A stretch of 64,000 nt of DNA from CAYJBH01 sp964368815 (lineage in GTDB: Bacteria > Bacillota > Clostridia > Oscillospirales > Ruminococcaceae). The notes below the pieces were generated by a model. That model had not been told where the DNA came from, searched no databases, and saw only the letters and a list, made by a program, of their open reading frames with translations. Of the stretch, positions 44,247-53,043 are shown piece by piece. Location of the stretch: NCBI GenBank assembly GCA_964368815.1, contig CAYJDA010000003.1:74570-138569 (forward strand), in the 5' to 3' direction. The translations under genes were made by a program, and so were the position numbers. Position 1 is the first letter of the stretch, and each line of letters opens with the position of its first letter.

Positions 44247-45590
44247 TTATATTACCCCTTGTGCTCTCATAGCGTCAGAAACTTTTAGGAATCCGGCAAC
44301 ATTAGCACCTACAACAAGGTTGCCTTCGCATTTGCAGGTTTTTGAAGCTTCAAATGCATTATGGAATATGTTAACCATAATATCTTTTAAGCGGGTGTCG
44401 ACTTCTTCAAAAGTCCAGGAAAGACGAAGTGAATTTTGACTCATTTCTAACCCGCTGGTAGCAACACCACCTGCATTAGCAGCTTTAGCAGGACCAAAAA
44501 GTATTCCGGAGGAAATAAATGTTTCAACCGCTTCCGGAGTACAGGGCATATTTGCGCCCTCTGCTACAGCCATACAGCCATTTGCCTTAAGTATTTTAGC
44601 TGCTTCACCGTCAAGTTCATTTTGAGTAGCGCAAGGAAGTGCTATATCACATTTTGTGGACCAAATACCGGCACAGCCTTCAGTGTAGGTAGCAGATGTA
44701 CGAACTTTTACATATTCACTTATCCTTGCACGGTCTTGAAGCTTAATCTTCATAACGAGATCAAGGTCGATTCCGTCTTGGTCTACAATATATCCACCAC
44801 TATCCGACAGCGCAATAACCTTACCACCGAGTTCTGTAACTTTTTGAGTAGCATAAATAGCAACATTGCCACTACCGCTTATTACTACTGTTTTTCCTGC
44901 AAATGATGTATTCTTTTGAACCTTTAGCATCTCATCCGTAAAATAACAAAGTCCATATCCTGTAGCTTCAGGGCGTGCAAGGCTTCCGCCATAGGAAAGA
45001 CCTTTTCCGGTTAGCACTCCAACCGATTCGTTACGGATTTTTTTGTACTGACCGTACATATATCCGATTTCACGAGCGCCCACTCCTATGTCACCGGCAG
45101 GAACATCGGTAAACTGACCTATGTGACGATTTAGTTCATTCATAAAACTTTGGCAAAATCTCATTACTTCTGCATCGGTTTTACCCTTAGGATCAAAGTC
45201 GCTACCGCCTTTACCTCCACCCATAGGTAGTCCGGTTAAGCTATTTTTAAATAACTGCTCAAAGCCGAGGAATTTAATTACAGAAGCGGTAACGGTGGGA
45301 TGGAAACGAAGGCCTCCTTTGTATGGCCCGATTGCCGAGTTGAACTGACAACGAAATCCACGGTTAACCTGAACTTTGCCACTATCATCAACCCACGGTA
45401 CACGAAACTGGATAAAACGTTCCGGCTCAACAATTCTGTCGATTACTCCGGAATCAATAATAGAAGGATCTGTATCAACAACTGCCTCAAGTGAATCTAA
45501 CACCTCTGTTACTGCTTGCAAAAATTCAGTTTCACCGGCATTACGTTTTTCAACTTGCTCATAAACGTTTTTTAAATAGGTAGATTTCAA
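44247..45590 (-). CDS. gdhA: NADP-type glutamate dehydrogenase
   Basis: 447-residue hexameric GDH. Motifs are PYKGGLRFHPTV, GLPMGGGKGGSDFDPKG with the catalytic Lys, DVPAGDIGVG, the Rossmann SGSGNVAIYA and GGVATSGLEMSQN. Converts 2-oxoglutarate and ammonia to glutamate. I chose TTG at 45590 (start residues MKSTYLKNVYEQV), which matches family N-termini and has AAAGGA eight bases upstream; the ORF to 45635 starts inside the promoter. Confidence 0.94.
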   Translation of the reverse strand: MKSTYLKNVYEQVEKRNAGETEFLQAVTEVLDSLEAVVDTDPSIIDSGVIDRIVEPERFIQFRVPWVDDSGKVQVNRGFRCQFNSAIGPYKGGLRFHPTVTASVIKFLGFEQLFKNSLTGLPMGGGKGGSDFDPKGKTDAEVMRFCQSFMNELNRHIGQFTDVPAGDIGVGAREIGYMYGQYKKIRNESVGVLTGKGLSYGGSLARPEATGYGLCYFTDEMLKVQKNTSFAGKTVVISGSGNVAIYATQKVTELGGKVIALSDSGGYIVDQDGIDLDLVMKIKLQDRARISEYVKVRTSATYTEGCAGIWSTKCDIALPCATQNELDGEAAKILKANGCMAVAEGANMPCTPEAVETFISSGILFGPAKAANAGGVATSGLEMSQNSLRLSWTFEEVDTRLKDIMVNIFHNAFEASKTCKCEGNLVVGANVAGFLKVSDAMRAQGVI

Positions 45591-45633
45591 AATTAATTCC
45601 TTTCTTCGAATATAAAATAAAACTTTATATTGC

Positions 45634-45662
45634 ATTATACTACATTATAATAAAAAATTCAA
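45634..45662 (-). promoter_or_regulatory. Sigma-A promoter of gdhA
   Basis: Minus-strand TTGAAT (45657-45662), 17 bp, perfect TATAAT (45634-45639), 43 bp before the TTG start. It is arranged back to back with the plus-strand promoter at 45681-45709. Confidence 0.82.
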
Positions 45663-45680
45663 GTAATGGATGAATAGATA

Positions 45681-45709
45681 TTGAATTTTTTTATAAAATG
45701 TTGTATAAT
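45681..45709 (+). promoter_or_regulatory. Sigma-A promoter of the TM2 gene and probably rnpB
   Basis: TTGAAT (45681-45686), 17 bp, perfect TATAAT (45704-45709), 19 bp before the ATG. The -35 is 18 bp from the -35 of the divergent gdhA promoter, and both share TTGAATTTTTT. Confidence 0.82.
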
Positions 45710-45728
45710 ACTTAGCAAAGGAGAATTT

Positions 45729-46163
45729 ATGTACTGTAAATACTGTGGTAGCCACATGGAGCCAGATTGTCAAAATTGCATTGTTTGCAATAAGTCTAAA
45801 AATACAGGTAGCAACTATTGCAATAGATGCGGAACTGCTCGCCTACCCAACAACTCTTACTGTGTAAACTGTGGTATTAAATTTACAAAAACAAGTTTTT
45901 TTGAACAGCTGAAGTTATTTGCTGATTCATTATCAACAAAAGATGGTTGTAGTAAAAAAAACACACTTGTAATTGGTATCGCTGTTGGTTTTACAGGTCT
46001 TCATAATTTCTATCTTGGACACAATATTAAAGGGTTAATTCAGTTATTACTTTTTATCTTCAGCTTAGGCTTTTTTAGCTATGTATGGTCTGTTGTTGAG
46101 CTAATAATGTTATTGCTGGGAAGAGTTAACAAAGACGCAAAAGGTAGGATATTAACGGAGTAG
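45729..46163 (+). CDS. TM2 domain protein with double zinc ribbon
   Basis: 144 residues: eight Cys in four CxxC pairs across about residues 3-50 (CKYCG, CIVC, CNRCG, CVNCG) make two zinc ribbons, followed by a TM2 domain (about 75-140) with TGLHNFYLGHNIKGLIQLL. Function unknown. AAAGGAG precedes ATG at 45729. Its stop codon overlaps the first bases of RNase P RNA, so both may share a transcript. Confidence 0.82.
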   Translation: MYCKYCGSHMEPDCQNCIVCNKSKNTGSNYCNRCGTARLPNNSYCVNCGIKFTKTSFFEQLKLFADSLSTKDGCSKKNTLVIGIAVGFTGLHNFYLGHNIKGLIQLLLFIFSLGFFSYVWSVVELIMLLLGRVNKDAKGRILTE

Positions 46164-46479
46164 ACGATGCGACTGCTCCAATTTATTGGGGAGGAAAGTC
46201 CGGGCATCGCAGGACAAGGGTAGCTGTTAACGACAGCCGAGGGTGACCTTAGGGATAGTGCAACAGAGATATACCGCCTCTTAAATGAGGTAAGGGTGGA
46301 AAGGCGAGGTAAGAGCTCACCGGTCTACCGGAGACGGTAGAGCCATGTAAACCCTACCCGATGCAACACGAATGGGACTTAAGGCGGTCCGCTGTCCCAA
46401 AGTGGCTTTAGCTCAACCGGCGACGGTGAGCACAGATAGATGGTCGCATATTACAAAACCCGGCTTATTGTCTGCTACG
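46160..46479 (+). ncRNA. rnpB: RNase P RNA, bacterial class A
   Basis: Catalytic RNA that removes tRNA 5' leaders, about 320 nt. Universally conserved blocks are visible: GAGGAAAGTCCGGGC (CR I), ACAGAGATATACCGCC, GGTAAGAGCTCACCGG, AGATGGTCGCATATTACAAAA and the CCCGGCTTAT end. The 5' and 3' ends (GTAGAC... and ...GTCTGCTAC) form P1. The first four bases overlap the TM2 stop codon. No clear terminator before scfA. Confidence 0.95.
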
Positions 46480-46513
46480 ATTAATTAATTATATTATTAT
46501 CAAGGAGATTATT

Positions 46514-46675
46514 ATGGAACATGTTATAACAATTAATGGCGCTACACTTACAAAAAGTGCAAAAAATGGCGGATGCGGTGAATGTCAAACTTCCTGCCAA
46601 TCTGCATGTAAAACTTCCTGTACCGTTGCAAACCAACTTTGTGAGCGCAAAGAAACTTCGGAAGGCAAAAAATAA
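46514..46675 (+). CDS. scfA: SCIFF ranthipeptide precursor
   Basis: A 53-residue peptide with exactly six Cys (21, 24, 28, 32, 36, 43) in the C-terminal core, the six-cysteines-in-forty-five family. The conserved stretch TSCQSACKTSC is present. It is a ribosomal peptide whose Cys sulfurs are linked to backbone carbons by the neighbouring radical SAM maturase; in Clostridia it is nearly universal, with a proposed signalling role. AAGGAG precedes the ATG, and the stop codon abuts scfB directly. Confidence 0.96.
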   Translation: MEHVITINGATLTKSAKNGGCGECQTSCQSACKTSCTVANQLCERKETSEGKK

Positions 46676-47995
46676 ATGGTACATACATTTGAGCGAGGCG
46701 GTTTAAGGCTAGCGCTTGACACCGAGAGCGGTGCAGTGCATATTGTAGATCGACTTGCTTTTTTGTTGCTTAACGATAGGTTGAATGAAGCTGAATCTGA
46801 ATATAGTAAGAAAGATATTGACAAAGCCTTTTCTGAATTAAAATTATTGGAAGAAAAAGGACAGTTATTTTCTCCCGAAAATAAGGTCGCAATGGATAAG
46901 GCTCAGGCAACAAAACCAATATTAAAAGCTATGTGTTTGCATATGGCTCATGCGTGTAACTTAGAGTGCAGGTATTGTTTTGCTAAGGGCGGAAAATTTG
47001 GTGGAAAATGGGAATTAATGCCGTTAGAAACCGCTACAAAAGCTATAGAAATGTTATGTCGAGCCTCAGGTTCACGTCGTAACTTAGAGGTTGATTTCTT
47101 TGGTGGAGAACCCCTTTTAAACTTCGATGTAATAAAACAAACCGTTACCTTTGCAAGAGAACTTGAAAAAAAACATAATAAGAATTTTCGCTTTACAATA
47201 ACAACCAACGGAGTTCTTCTAGATGATGAAGTAATAAACTATATTAACTCTGAAATGGATAATATAGTTATTTCTTTAGATGGTCGCCCCGATGTTAATG
47301 ATTTTAATCGAAAAAAACTTTCCGGTGAAGGGTGTTACGATTTAGTTATGCCTAAGTTTAAAAAACTTGTTAAAAAACGTGGAGATAAAAGTTATTATAT
47401 TCGAGGTACCTTTACAATAGATAACCTTGACTTTGAAAAAGATGTTTTTCATCTGTTTAATGAAGGATTTAAAAATATATCTATAGAACCTGTTTCAGGA
47501 GAGGGATGTGATTATTCACTTGATGAATCACATCTTGATGAAATAGCTATAGCTTATCAAAAAATATTTGACAAACTTTGCAACACAGATGAACTTGTTT
47601 TTTTTCATTTACTAACCGATTTATCGGGTGGTCCATGTGCCATTAAACGAATAAGAGGTTGTGGTGCCGGATGCGAATATCTTGCAGTAACACCAACAGG
47701 ACAACTTTATCCATGTCACCAGTTTGTTGGGGAAGATTCATATATTATGGGAAATCTTAATCAGGGAATAACAAAACAGGATATATATGACGATTTCTTT
47801 AACACTACCCTTTTATCAAAAGTAGAATGTTCTGACTGTTTTGCAAAATATTTTTGCAGTGGTGGCTGTGCGGCAGCTTCATATAATGCGACCGGCGATA
47901 TTAAGGGTCAGGATATTATGTATTGTAAACTTATGCGATTAAGAACAGAATATGCTATAGCTCTTGTAGCTAAACGTTCTATAATGCATCATTAA
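46676..47995 (+). CDS. scfB: SCIFF peptide radical SAM maturase (thioether-forming)
   Basis: 439-residue radical SAM/SPASM enzyme. The [4Fe-4S] motif is CNLECRYC (Cys94, 98, 101), DFFGGEPLL follows, and the C-terminal SPASM Cys residues include GCGAGCEY, YPCHQF and CSDCFAKYFCSGGC for two auxiliary clusters. An N-terminal RiPP recognition-like region (1-75) binds the leader. It starts immediately after scfA with no gap, so production is coupled. Confidence 0.96.
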   Translation: MVHTFERGGLRLALDTESGAVHIVDRLAFLLLNDRLNEAESEYSKKDIDKAFSELKLLEEKGQLFSPENKVAMDKAQATKPILKAMCLHMAHACNLECRYCFAKGGKFGGKWELMPLETATKAIEMLCRASGSRRNLEVDFFGGEPLLNFDVIKQTVTFARELEKKHNKNFRFTITTNGVLLDDEVINYINSEMDNIVISLDGRPDVNDFNRKKLSGEGCYDLVMPKFKKLVKKRGDKSYYIRGTFTIDNLDFEKDVFHLFNEGFKNISIEPVSGEGCDYSLDESHLDEIAIAYQKIFDKLCNTDELVFFHLLTDLSGGPCAIKRIRGCGAGCEYLAVTPTGQLYPCHQFVGEDSYIMGNLNQGITKQDIYDDFFNTTLLSKVECSDCFAKYFCSGGCAAASYNATGDIKGQDIMYCKLMRLRTEYAIALVAKRSIMHH

Positions 47996-48028
47996 TAATA
48001 GAGCATACTAACAAGGATTGAATTAAAT

Positions 48029-48736
48029 ATGAAGGATAACAAAAGACGAGTATTATTAAAAATCAGTGGCGAGGGACTTGCCGGTGCCGATGGATTTTCT
48101 ATTAATGCACAGCGGCTTGAAGAAACTGCCCAGGCTATAGTAGATGCAGTTTCTAACGGCATTGAGCTTGGAATCGTTGTCGGTGGTGGTAATTTCTGGC
48201 GTGGACGGACAAGTGGTGAAATGACACGTCAAATAGCTGATGATATTGGAATGCTTGCAACCGTTATGAATGCACTTGCAGTTTCGGATGCACTACAGAA
48301 AAAAGGAGCATTATCTGTTGTGTTAAGCTCTCAGATTATGCCACAACTCTGTCAAAACTATACAAGAGAGATTGCTATTGATTATCTGCAAAAAGGTTAT
48401 ATTGTATTTTTTGCGGGAGGAACAGGAAGCGGATTTTTCTCTACCGACTCAGCGGCAGCGCTTAGAGCATTACAAATTGATGCTGATATATTATTAAAAT
48501 CCACCATGGTGGATGGTGTTTATGATAAGGATCCTAAAAAGCACTCTGATGCAATTAAATTCGATAAAATTAGTTTTGATGAAATTCTTGCAAAAAACCT
48601 ATCGGTCATGGATTCTACAGCTGCATCACTTTGCAGGGACTATGGCATGTCTATGCAGGTTTTTGATGGAAGCATTAAACAAAATATTATTGACGCAGTT
48701 GGCGGCAAAGATATAGGCACTTTAGTAACACGTTAA
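48029..48736 (+). CDS. pyrH: UMP kinase
   Basis: Hexameric amino-acid-kinase-fold UMP kinase, 235 residues. RVLLKISGEGLAG is the phosphate loop, IVVGGGNFWRG and FFAGGTGSGFFSTDSAAALRA follow, then KSTMVDGVYDKDPKK. First gene of the pyrH-frr-uppS-cdsA-dxr-rseP-ispG-polC cluster. AAGGA precedes the ATG. Confidence 0.97.
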   Translation: MKDNKRRVLLKISGEGLAGADGFSINAQRLEETAQAIVDAVSNGIELGIVVGGGNFWRGRTSGEMTRQIADDIGMLATVMNALAVSDALQKKGALSVVLSSQIMPQLCQNYTREIAIDYLQKGYIVFFAGGTGSGFFSTDSAAALRALQIDADILLKSTMVDGVYDKDPKKHSDAIKFDKISFDEILAKNLSVMDSTAASLCRDYGMSMQVFDGSIKQNIIDAVGGKDIGTLVTR

Positions 48737-48752
48737 ATTAAGGAGGTATTAT

Positions 48753-49307
48753 ATGAGCGAGATGACTTCTAAGTATGAAAAAAAGATGGATGATGTAATT
48801 GAACGCCTTGAAAAAGAGCTTGCTAACATTCGTGCCGGACGTGCGAATCCTTCGGTGTTAGATAGGGTTTCTGTTGATTACTATGGCGTAGACACTCCTA
48901 TTAATCAGGTGGCTGCGGTTGCTACCCCTGAAGCAAGAACACTAACAATAACTCCGTGGGATCCATCCTTGATGTCACTAATCGAAAAAGCTATATTAAA
49001 ATCTGACCTTGGATTAAACCCCAGCAACGACGGTAGAACAATGAGGCTTAACTTCCCTGCCCCGACAGAGGAACGCAGAAAAGCGCTTTCTAAAGAGGTT
49101 CACACCTATTGTGAAGAGGCAAAGGTTGCTGTGCGTAACGTTCGTCGAGATGCAATAGATAAATTTAAGGCAATGAAAAAATCATCCGAAATAACCGAAG
49201 ATGATTTAAAAGATCTCGAAAACGAAGTTCAAAAGATAACCGATAAAAAAATAAAACTACTCGACGAAATATATTCAAAGAAAAATAAAGAGATAATGGA
49301 GATATGA
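48753..49307 (+). CDS. frr: Ribosome recycling factor
   Basis: 184-residue RRF that splits post-termination ribosomes with EF-G. LANIRAGRANPSVLDRVSVDYYG and ITPWDPSLM are signatures. AAGGAGG precedes the ATG; it overlaps uppS by four bases (ATGA). Confidence 0.97.
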   Translation: MSEMTSKYEKKMDDVIERLEKELANIRAGRANPSVLDRVSVDYYGVDTPINQVAAVATPEARTLTITPWDPSLMSLIEKAILKSDLGLNPSNDGRTMRLNFPAPTEERRKALSKEVHTYCEEAKVAVRNVRRDAIDKFKAMKKSSEITEDDLKDLENEVQKITDKKIKLLDEIYSKKNKEIMEI

Positions 49308-50005
49308 GCCGATTAAAAGGGCTTAATATCGGTATTATAATGGATGGTAACGGTAGATGGGCTAAAAAAAACTATCTGCCGCGACATTTAGGACACAAAA
49401 AAGGTGCTGAAGTTTTCACCGATATTGTAAAATATTGCAATACAAGCGGTGTTAATTCCGTCACCTTTTATGCCTTTTCGACTGAAAATTGGAAAAGATC
49501 GGCCGACGAGGTGAAAAGCATAATGTCTTTATTCAAAGAATATTTATTATTAGCTTTTGATTATGAAAAAGAAAACAATCGTGTAATTTTCATCGGCGAA
49601 AAAAACGGTCTTTCTTCTGACCTCCTCGATTTAATGAATGAAATTGAGACTGGTTCATCTAAGAAAACAGGTATGACATTATATGTTGCTGTTAACTATG
49701 GTGCAAGAGCAGAAATAGTGTCTGCTGTTAAAAAAATTGCACAATTGGTAAAAGATAAATCAATTAATGAAAATGACATTGATGAAAAGATAATTAGCGA
49801 TAATATTTACACAAATGATGTTCCTGATATGGATTTTATTATTCGCCCATCCGGCGAGAAACGAATTTCCAATTTCTTGTTATGGCAGTGTGCATATTCA
49901 GAGTTTATTTTTATGGATGTACTTTGGCCGGATTTTAAACCGGAACATCTTGAAGCAGCAGCAGTGGATTTTTATAACCGAGACAGACGATTTGGGGGTA
50001 GGTAG
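49304..50005 (+). CDS. uppS: Undecaprenyl diphosphate synthase
   Basis: Cis-prenyltransferase, 233 residues, making the C55 carrier lipid for cell-wall synthesis. IIMDGNGRWAKK (catalytic Asp) and RPSGEKRISNFLLWQCAYSEF are typical, although most relatives have RTGGE or RTSGE. It uses farnesyl diphosphate from ispA. Overlaps frr (ATGA) and cdsA by one base. Confidence 0.95.
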   Translation: MSRLKGLNIGIIMDGNGRWAKKNYLPRHLGHKKGAEVFTDIVKYCNTSGVNSVTFYAFSTENWKRSADEVKSIMSLFKEYLLLAFDYEKENNRVIFIGEKNGLSSDLLDLMNEIETGSSKKTGMTLYVAVNYGARAEIVSAVKKIAQLVKDKSINENDIDEKIISDNIYTNDVPDMDFIIRPSGEKRISNFLLWQCAYSEFIFMDVLWPDFKPEHLEAAAVDFYNRDRRFGGR

Positions 50006-50856
50006 TGAAAATAAGGATATTGTCATCTGCAATTGGTTTATTAATTCTTGCAGCGGTAGTGTTTGCATATTTTACGCCGGTATTTAACATAGCAGTTGTA
50101 ATTGTACTGTGCATTGCGATGTATGAAATTTATAAATGCTTTGGTCTAAAGGCGCTTCCTATTTTGCTGGTAGAGTGGCTTATAGCTGTTATACTTGCCT
50201 TTTCGAATATCAAATGGGTATTAGATTTAACTGTTCCGGCCTTGTTTGCACTTATGATCATATTTGCTATTTATATCATTAAAAAACCGGACGAAAATAA
50301 TATTCATCAACTGCTTGGAATGTTATCCTATACAATGCTAATTATTTTTTGCTTTTATCCATTTGTTTTTTTTAGAACATATTTTGAGTCACTCCCTAAC
50401 AGATCTGACGCTGTGTATTTTATGTTACTTTGTATGGCTATGGGTTGGGGCGCGGATGCTTTTGCATATTTTGTGGGTCGTGCTTATGGAAAACGAAAAT
50501 TATCTCCTAAAATCAGTCCAAACAAAACCATAGAAGGTGCAATCGGTGGATTATTTGGCTCAGCGTTTTTTGTCATACTTTTATCAATTGTTTATGTTAA
50601 TATTATCTCCTTACTTGGATTTAAAACAGTAATTACATTGGATGCTCCTACAATTGTTATATTAATTATATTATCTACAATCGGTGCTTGTCTCGGAGTT
50701 ATTGGCGACCTTCTTGCATCGGCAGTTAAGCGTCATTGTAGAATTAAAGATTTTGGTTCTATGATGCCGGGACATGGCGGAGTACTTGATCGCTTCGATA
50801 GTGTATTATTTATTGCACCAATGATGGTTATTTATATAAACTATTTTATTAATTAA
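50005..50856 (+). CDS. cdsA: Phosphatidate cytidylyltransferase
   Basis: 283-residue integral membrane CDP-diacylglycerol synthase with about eight TM helices. The family signature is DFGSMMPGHGGVLDRFDS near residue 247. GTG start at 50005 overlaps the uppS stop; GGGGGTAGG lies just upstream. Confidence 0.94.
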   Translation: MKIRILSSAIGLLILAAVVFAYFTPVFNIAVVIVLCIAMYEIYKCFGLKALPILLVEWLIAVILAFSNIKWVLDLTVPALFALMIIFAIYIIKKPDENNIHQLLGMLSYTMLIIFCFYPFVFFRTYFESLPNRSDAVYFMLLCMAMGWGADAFAYFVGRAYGKRKLSPKISPNKTIEGAIGGLFGSAFFVILLSIVYVNIISLLGFKTVITLDAPTIVILIILSTIGACLGVIGDLLASAVKRHCRIKDFGSMMPGHGGVLDRFDSVLFIAPMMVIYINYFIN

Positions 50857-50862
50857 GTAATT

Positions 50863-51999
50863 ATGAAAAATTTAGTATTATTAGGTTCTACGGGCTCAAT
50901 TGGAATTCAAACATTAAGCCTTGTAAATAAATTAAATTATAGGGTTTTAGCACTTAGCTGTAACTCTAGCATTGAGCTGTTAGAAAAACAGATTGATTTG
51001 CATAAACCTTCCTTTGTAGGTATAACCGACGAAAAGAAGGCAAAACTCTTAAAGCCAAGAAGTTTTATAGAGAAGGTTTTTGTTGGTGAGGATGCTTCAA
51101 GTATGCTTGCATCTTTACCAAATGCAGATATTGTTTTAAATGCTGTAGTTGGTATTGCCGGACTTCGCTCAACTCTATCAGCACTTGAAAATGGTATCGA
51201 TGTTGCGCTTGCTAACAAAGAAAGTCTTGTTGCAGGTGGAAAACTTGTTATCGATACCGCAAAACGCAATAATGCTAACATTATTCCTGTAGATAGCGAA
51301 CATAGCGCCATTTTTCAATGTTTACAAACAAATGATGAAAAGCAAAATCTAAGGAAAATTTGGCTCACTGCCAGTGGAGGGCCATTTTTTGGCAAATCTA
51401 AACATGAACTAAGTTCAGTGACGGTTGAAGAAGCTTTAAAGCATCCAAATTGGAGCATGGGAAAAAAAATAACCATAGATAGTGCTACACTCATGAATAA
51501 GGGATTAGAGGTTATCGAAGCGGCCTTTTTGTTCGATTTAACCCCACAGCAAATTTCGGTTGTTGTGCACCGAGAAAGTATTGTTCATTCTATGGTTGAG
51601 TTTAATGATGGAGCATTGCTTGCACAGCTCGGAATTCCCGATATGGCTATTCCAATCTCATATGCACTTACCTACCCTAATCGCTTAGATAACATTGCAG
51701 CCGTTCCGGATATTTTCAACATGAATCTAAGCTTTGCACCTGCAGATGAAGAAACGTTTGGTTGCCTTGCCGCCGCAAAAAAATCTCTTGAAATCGGAAG
51801 GCTTGCCCCATGTGTAGTAAATGGTGCAAACGAAGCAGCAGTCGAACTTTTTCTTAATAAAAAAATATCATTTAATGATATAGGAAAATTAGTGCTTTCT
51901 GCCCTATCCTCTGTGCCACACTCAAAGGAAAACTATTCGTTGGACGATATTTATAATGTCGACAAAGAATCAAGAAGATTTATTCATGAAAACATATAG
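50863..51999 (+). CDS. dxr: 1-deoxy-D-xylulose-5-phosphate reductoisomerase
   Basis: Second MEP-pathway step, 378 residues. NADPH motif GSTGSIGIQTL, the metal/substrate motif VDSEHSAIFQ (Asp and Glu), and KKITIDSATLMNKGLEVIEA are all intact. Target of fosmidomycin. It lies seven bases after cdsA and directly abuts rseP. Confidence 0.97.
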   Translation: MKNLVLLGSTGSIGIQTLSLVNKLNYRVLALSCNSSIELLEKQIDLHKPSFVGITDEKKAKLLKPRSFIEKVFVGEDASSMLASLPNADIVLNAVVGIAGLRSTLSALENGIDVALANKESLVAGGKLVIDTAKRNNANIIPVDSEHSAIFQCLQTNDEKQNLRKIWLTASGGPFFGKSKHELSSVTVEEALKHPNWSMGKKITIDSATLMNKGLEVIEAAFLFDLTPQQISVVVHRESIVHSMVEFNDGALLAQLGIPDMAIPISYALTYPNRLDNIAAVPDIFNMNLSFAPADEETFGCLAAAKKSLEIGRLAPCVVNGANEAAVELFLNKKISFNDIGKLVLSALSSVPHSKENYSLDDIYNVDKESRRFIHENI

Positions 52000-53043
52000 G
52001 TGATAACATTGTCAATTTTTATTACAGCAATAGCAGCTATTTTCGTATTTGGATTAGTAATTTTTATTCATGAACTGGGACATTTTGCAGCAGCAAAAGC
52101 CTTTAATGTTAAGGTTAATGAGTTTGCTCTTGGCATGGGACCCAAGATTATTTCCTTTACTAAAGGAGAAACCGCTTACAGTTTGCGGTTACTTCCTATA
52201 GGAGGATTTGTTTCTATGGAGGGCGAAAACGACGAAAGCGATGAACCACGTTCCTACTATATGCTTCCAAAGCTAAAAAAAGCTATTATATTAGTTGCGG
52301 GAGCGTTTATGAACCTTGTTTTGGGTTTAATTGTTCTAACGATTATGGTTAACTCCGATGAATATATTGCAAGTAAAACTGTTAGCGGCTTCACCGAGCA
52401 GAACAACTCTGTCCAGCAAAGTGGATTATTGGTTGGTGACACCATTACTGCTGTTAATGGACGACGTGTATTTATAGCTAACGACATTATGTACGAGCTT
52501 GCACGTGTAGAGGAACAACAGGCTGACCTTTCAATAATAAGAGATGGCGAAAATATTCTTATAGAGGATATTACCTTTGAAACAATGGAATTTGATGATG
52601 GATATGTTCAACTTGTTCCGGGATTTACGGTAGAGCCGATAGAAAAAAGCATAGTATCGGTTACTGTAGAATCCTTTGCATATACTGCGTCACTTGCAAG
52701 GCTTATATTCCTTTCTTTGGTTGACCTTGTTACCGGACGTATTCCGATTAATAATCTTTCCGGCCCTGTAGGCATAGTTACCGTTATTGGTGATGCCGTT
52801 TCTATTGGATGGGAGCCATTGCTGATGGTTCTTGCACTTCTAACGGTAAATTTGGGAGTTTTTAACCTTTTGCCAGTTCCCGCTCTCGATGGAGGAAGAC
52901 TCTTTTTACTTTTAATTGAAGCAATAGCACGAAGACCGATACCGCAAAAATTTGAGCTTGCAATTAATAGTATTAGCTTTGTGCTGTTGATGGGTTTAAT
53001 GTTGTTTGTTACATTTAACGATGTTACGAGGTTGTTTGAATAA
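52000..53043 (+). CDS. rseP: RIP metalloprotease RseP (site-2 protease)
   Basis: 347-residue intramembrane zinc protease. HELGHF near residue 25 is the active site, a PDZ domain spans about 125-200, and the second metal motif lies in NLLPVPALDGGRLFLLLIEA. It cleaves membrane-spanning regulators such as anti-sigma factors. Start is GTG at 52000, immediately after the dxr stop; a TTG at 52009 has better spacing from AGGTGA and is an alternative. TAATG overlap with ispG. Confidence 0.94.
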   Translation: MITLSIFITAIAAIFVFGLVIFIHELGHFAAAKAFNVKVNEFALGMGPKIISFTKGETAYSLRLLPIGGFVSMEGENDESDEPRSYYMLPKLKKAIILVAGAFMNLVLGLIVLTIMVNSDEYIASKTVSGFTEQNNSVQQSGLLVGDTITAVNGRRVFIANDIMYELARVEEQQADLSIIRDGENILIEDITFETMEFDDGYVQLVPGFTVEPIEKSIVSVTVESFAYTASLARLIFLSLVDLVTGRIPINNLSGPVGIVTVIGDAVSIGWEPLLMVLALLTVNLGVFNLLPVPALDGGRLFLLLIEAIARRPIPQKFELAINSISFVLLMGLMLFVTFNDVTRLFE

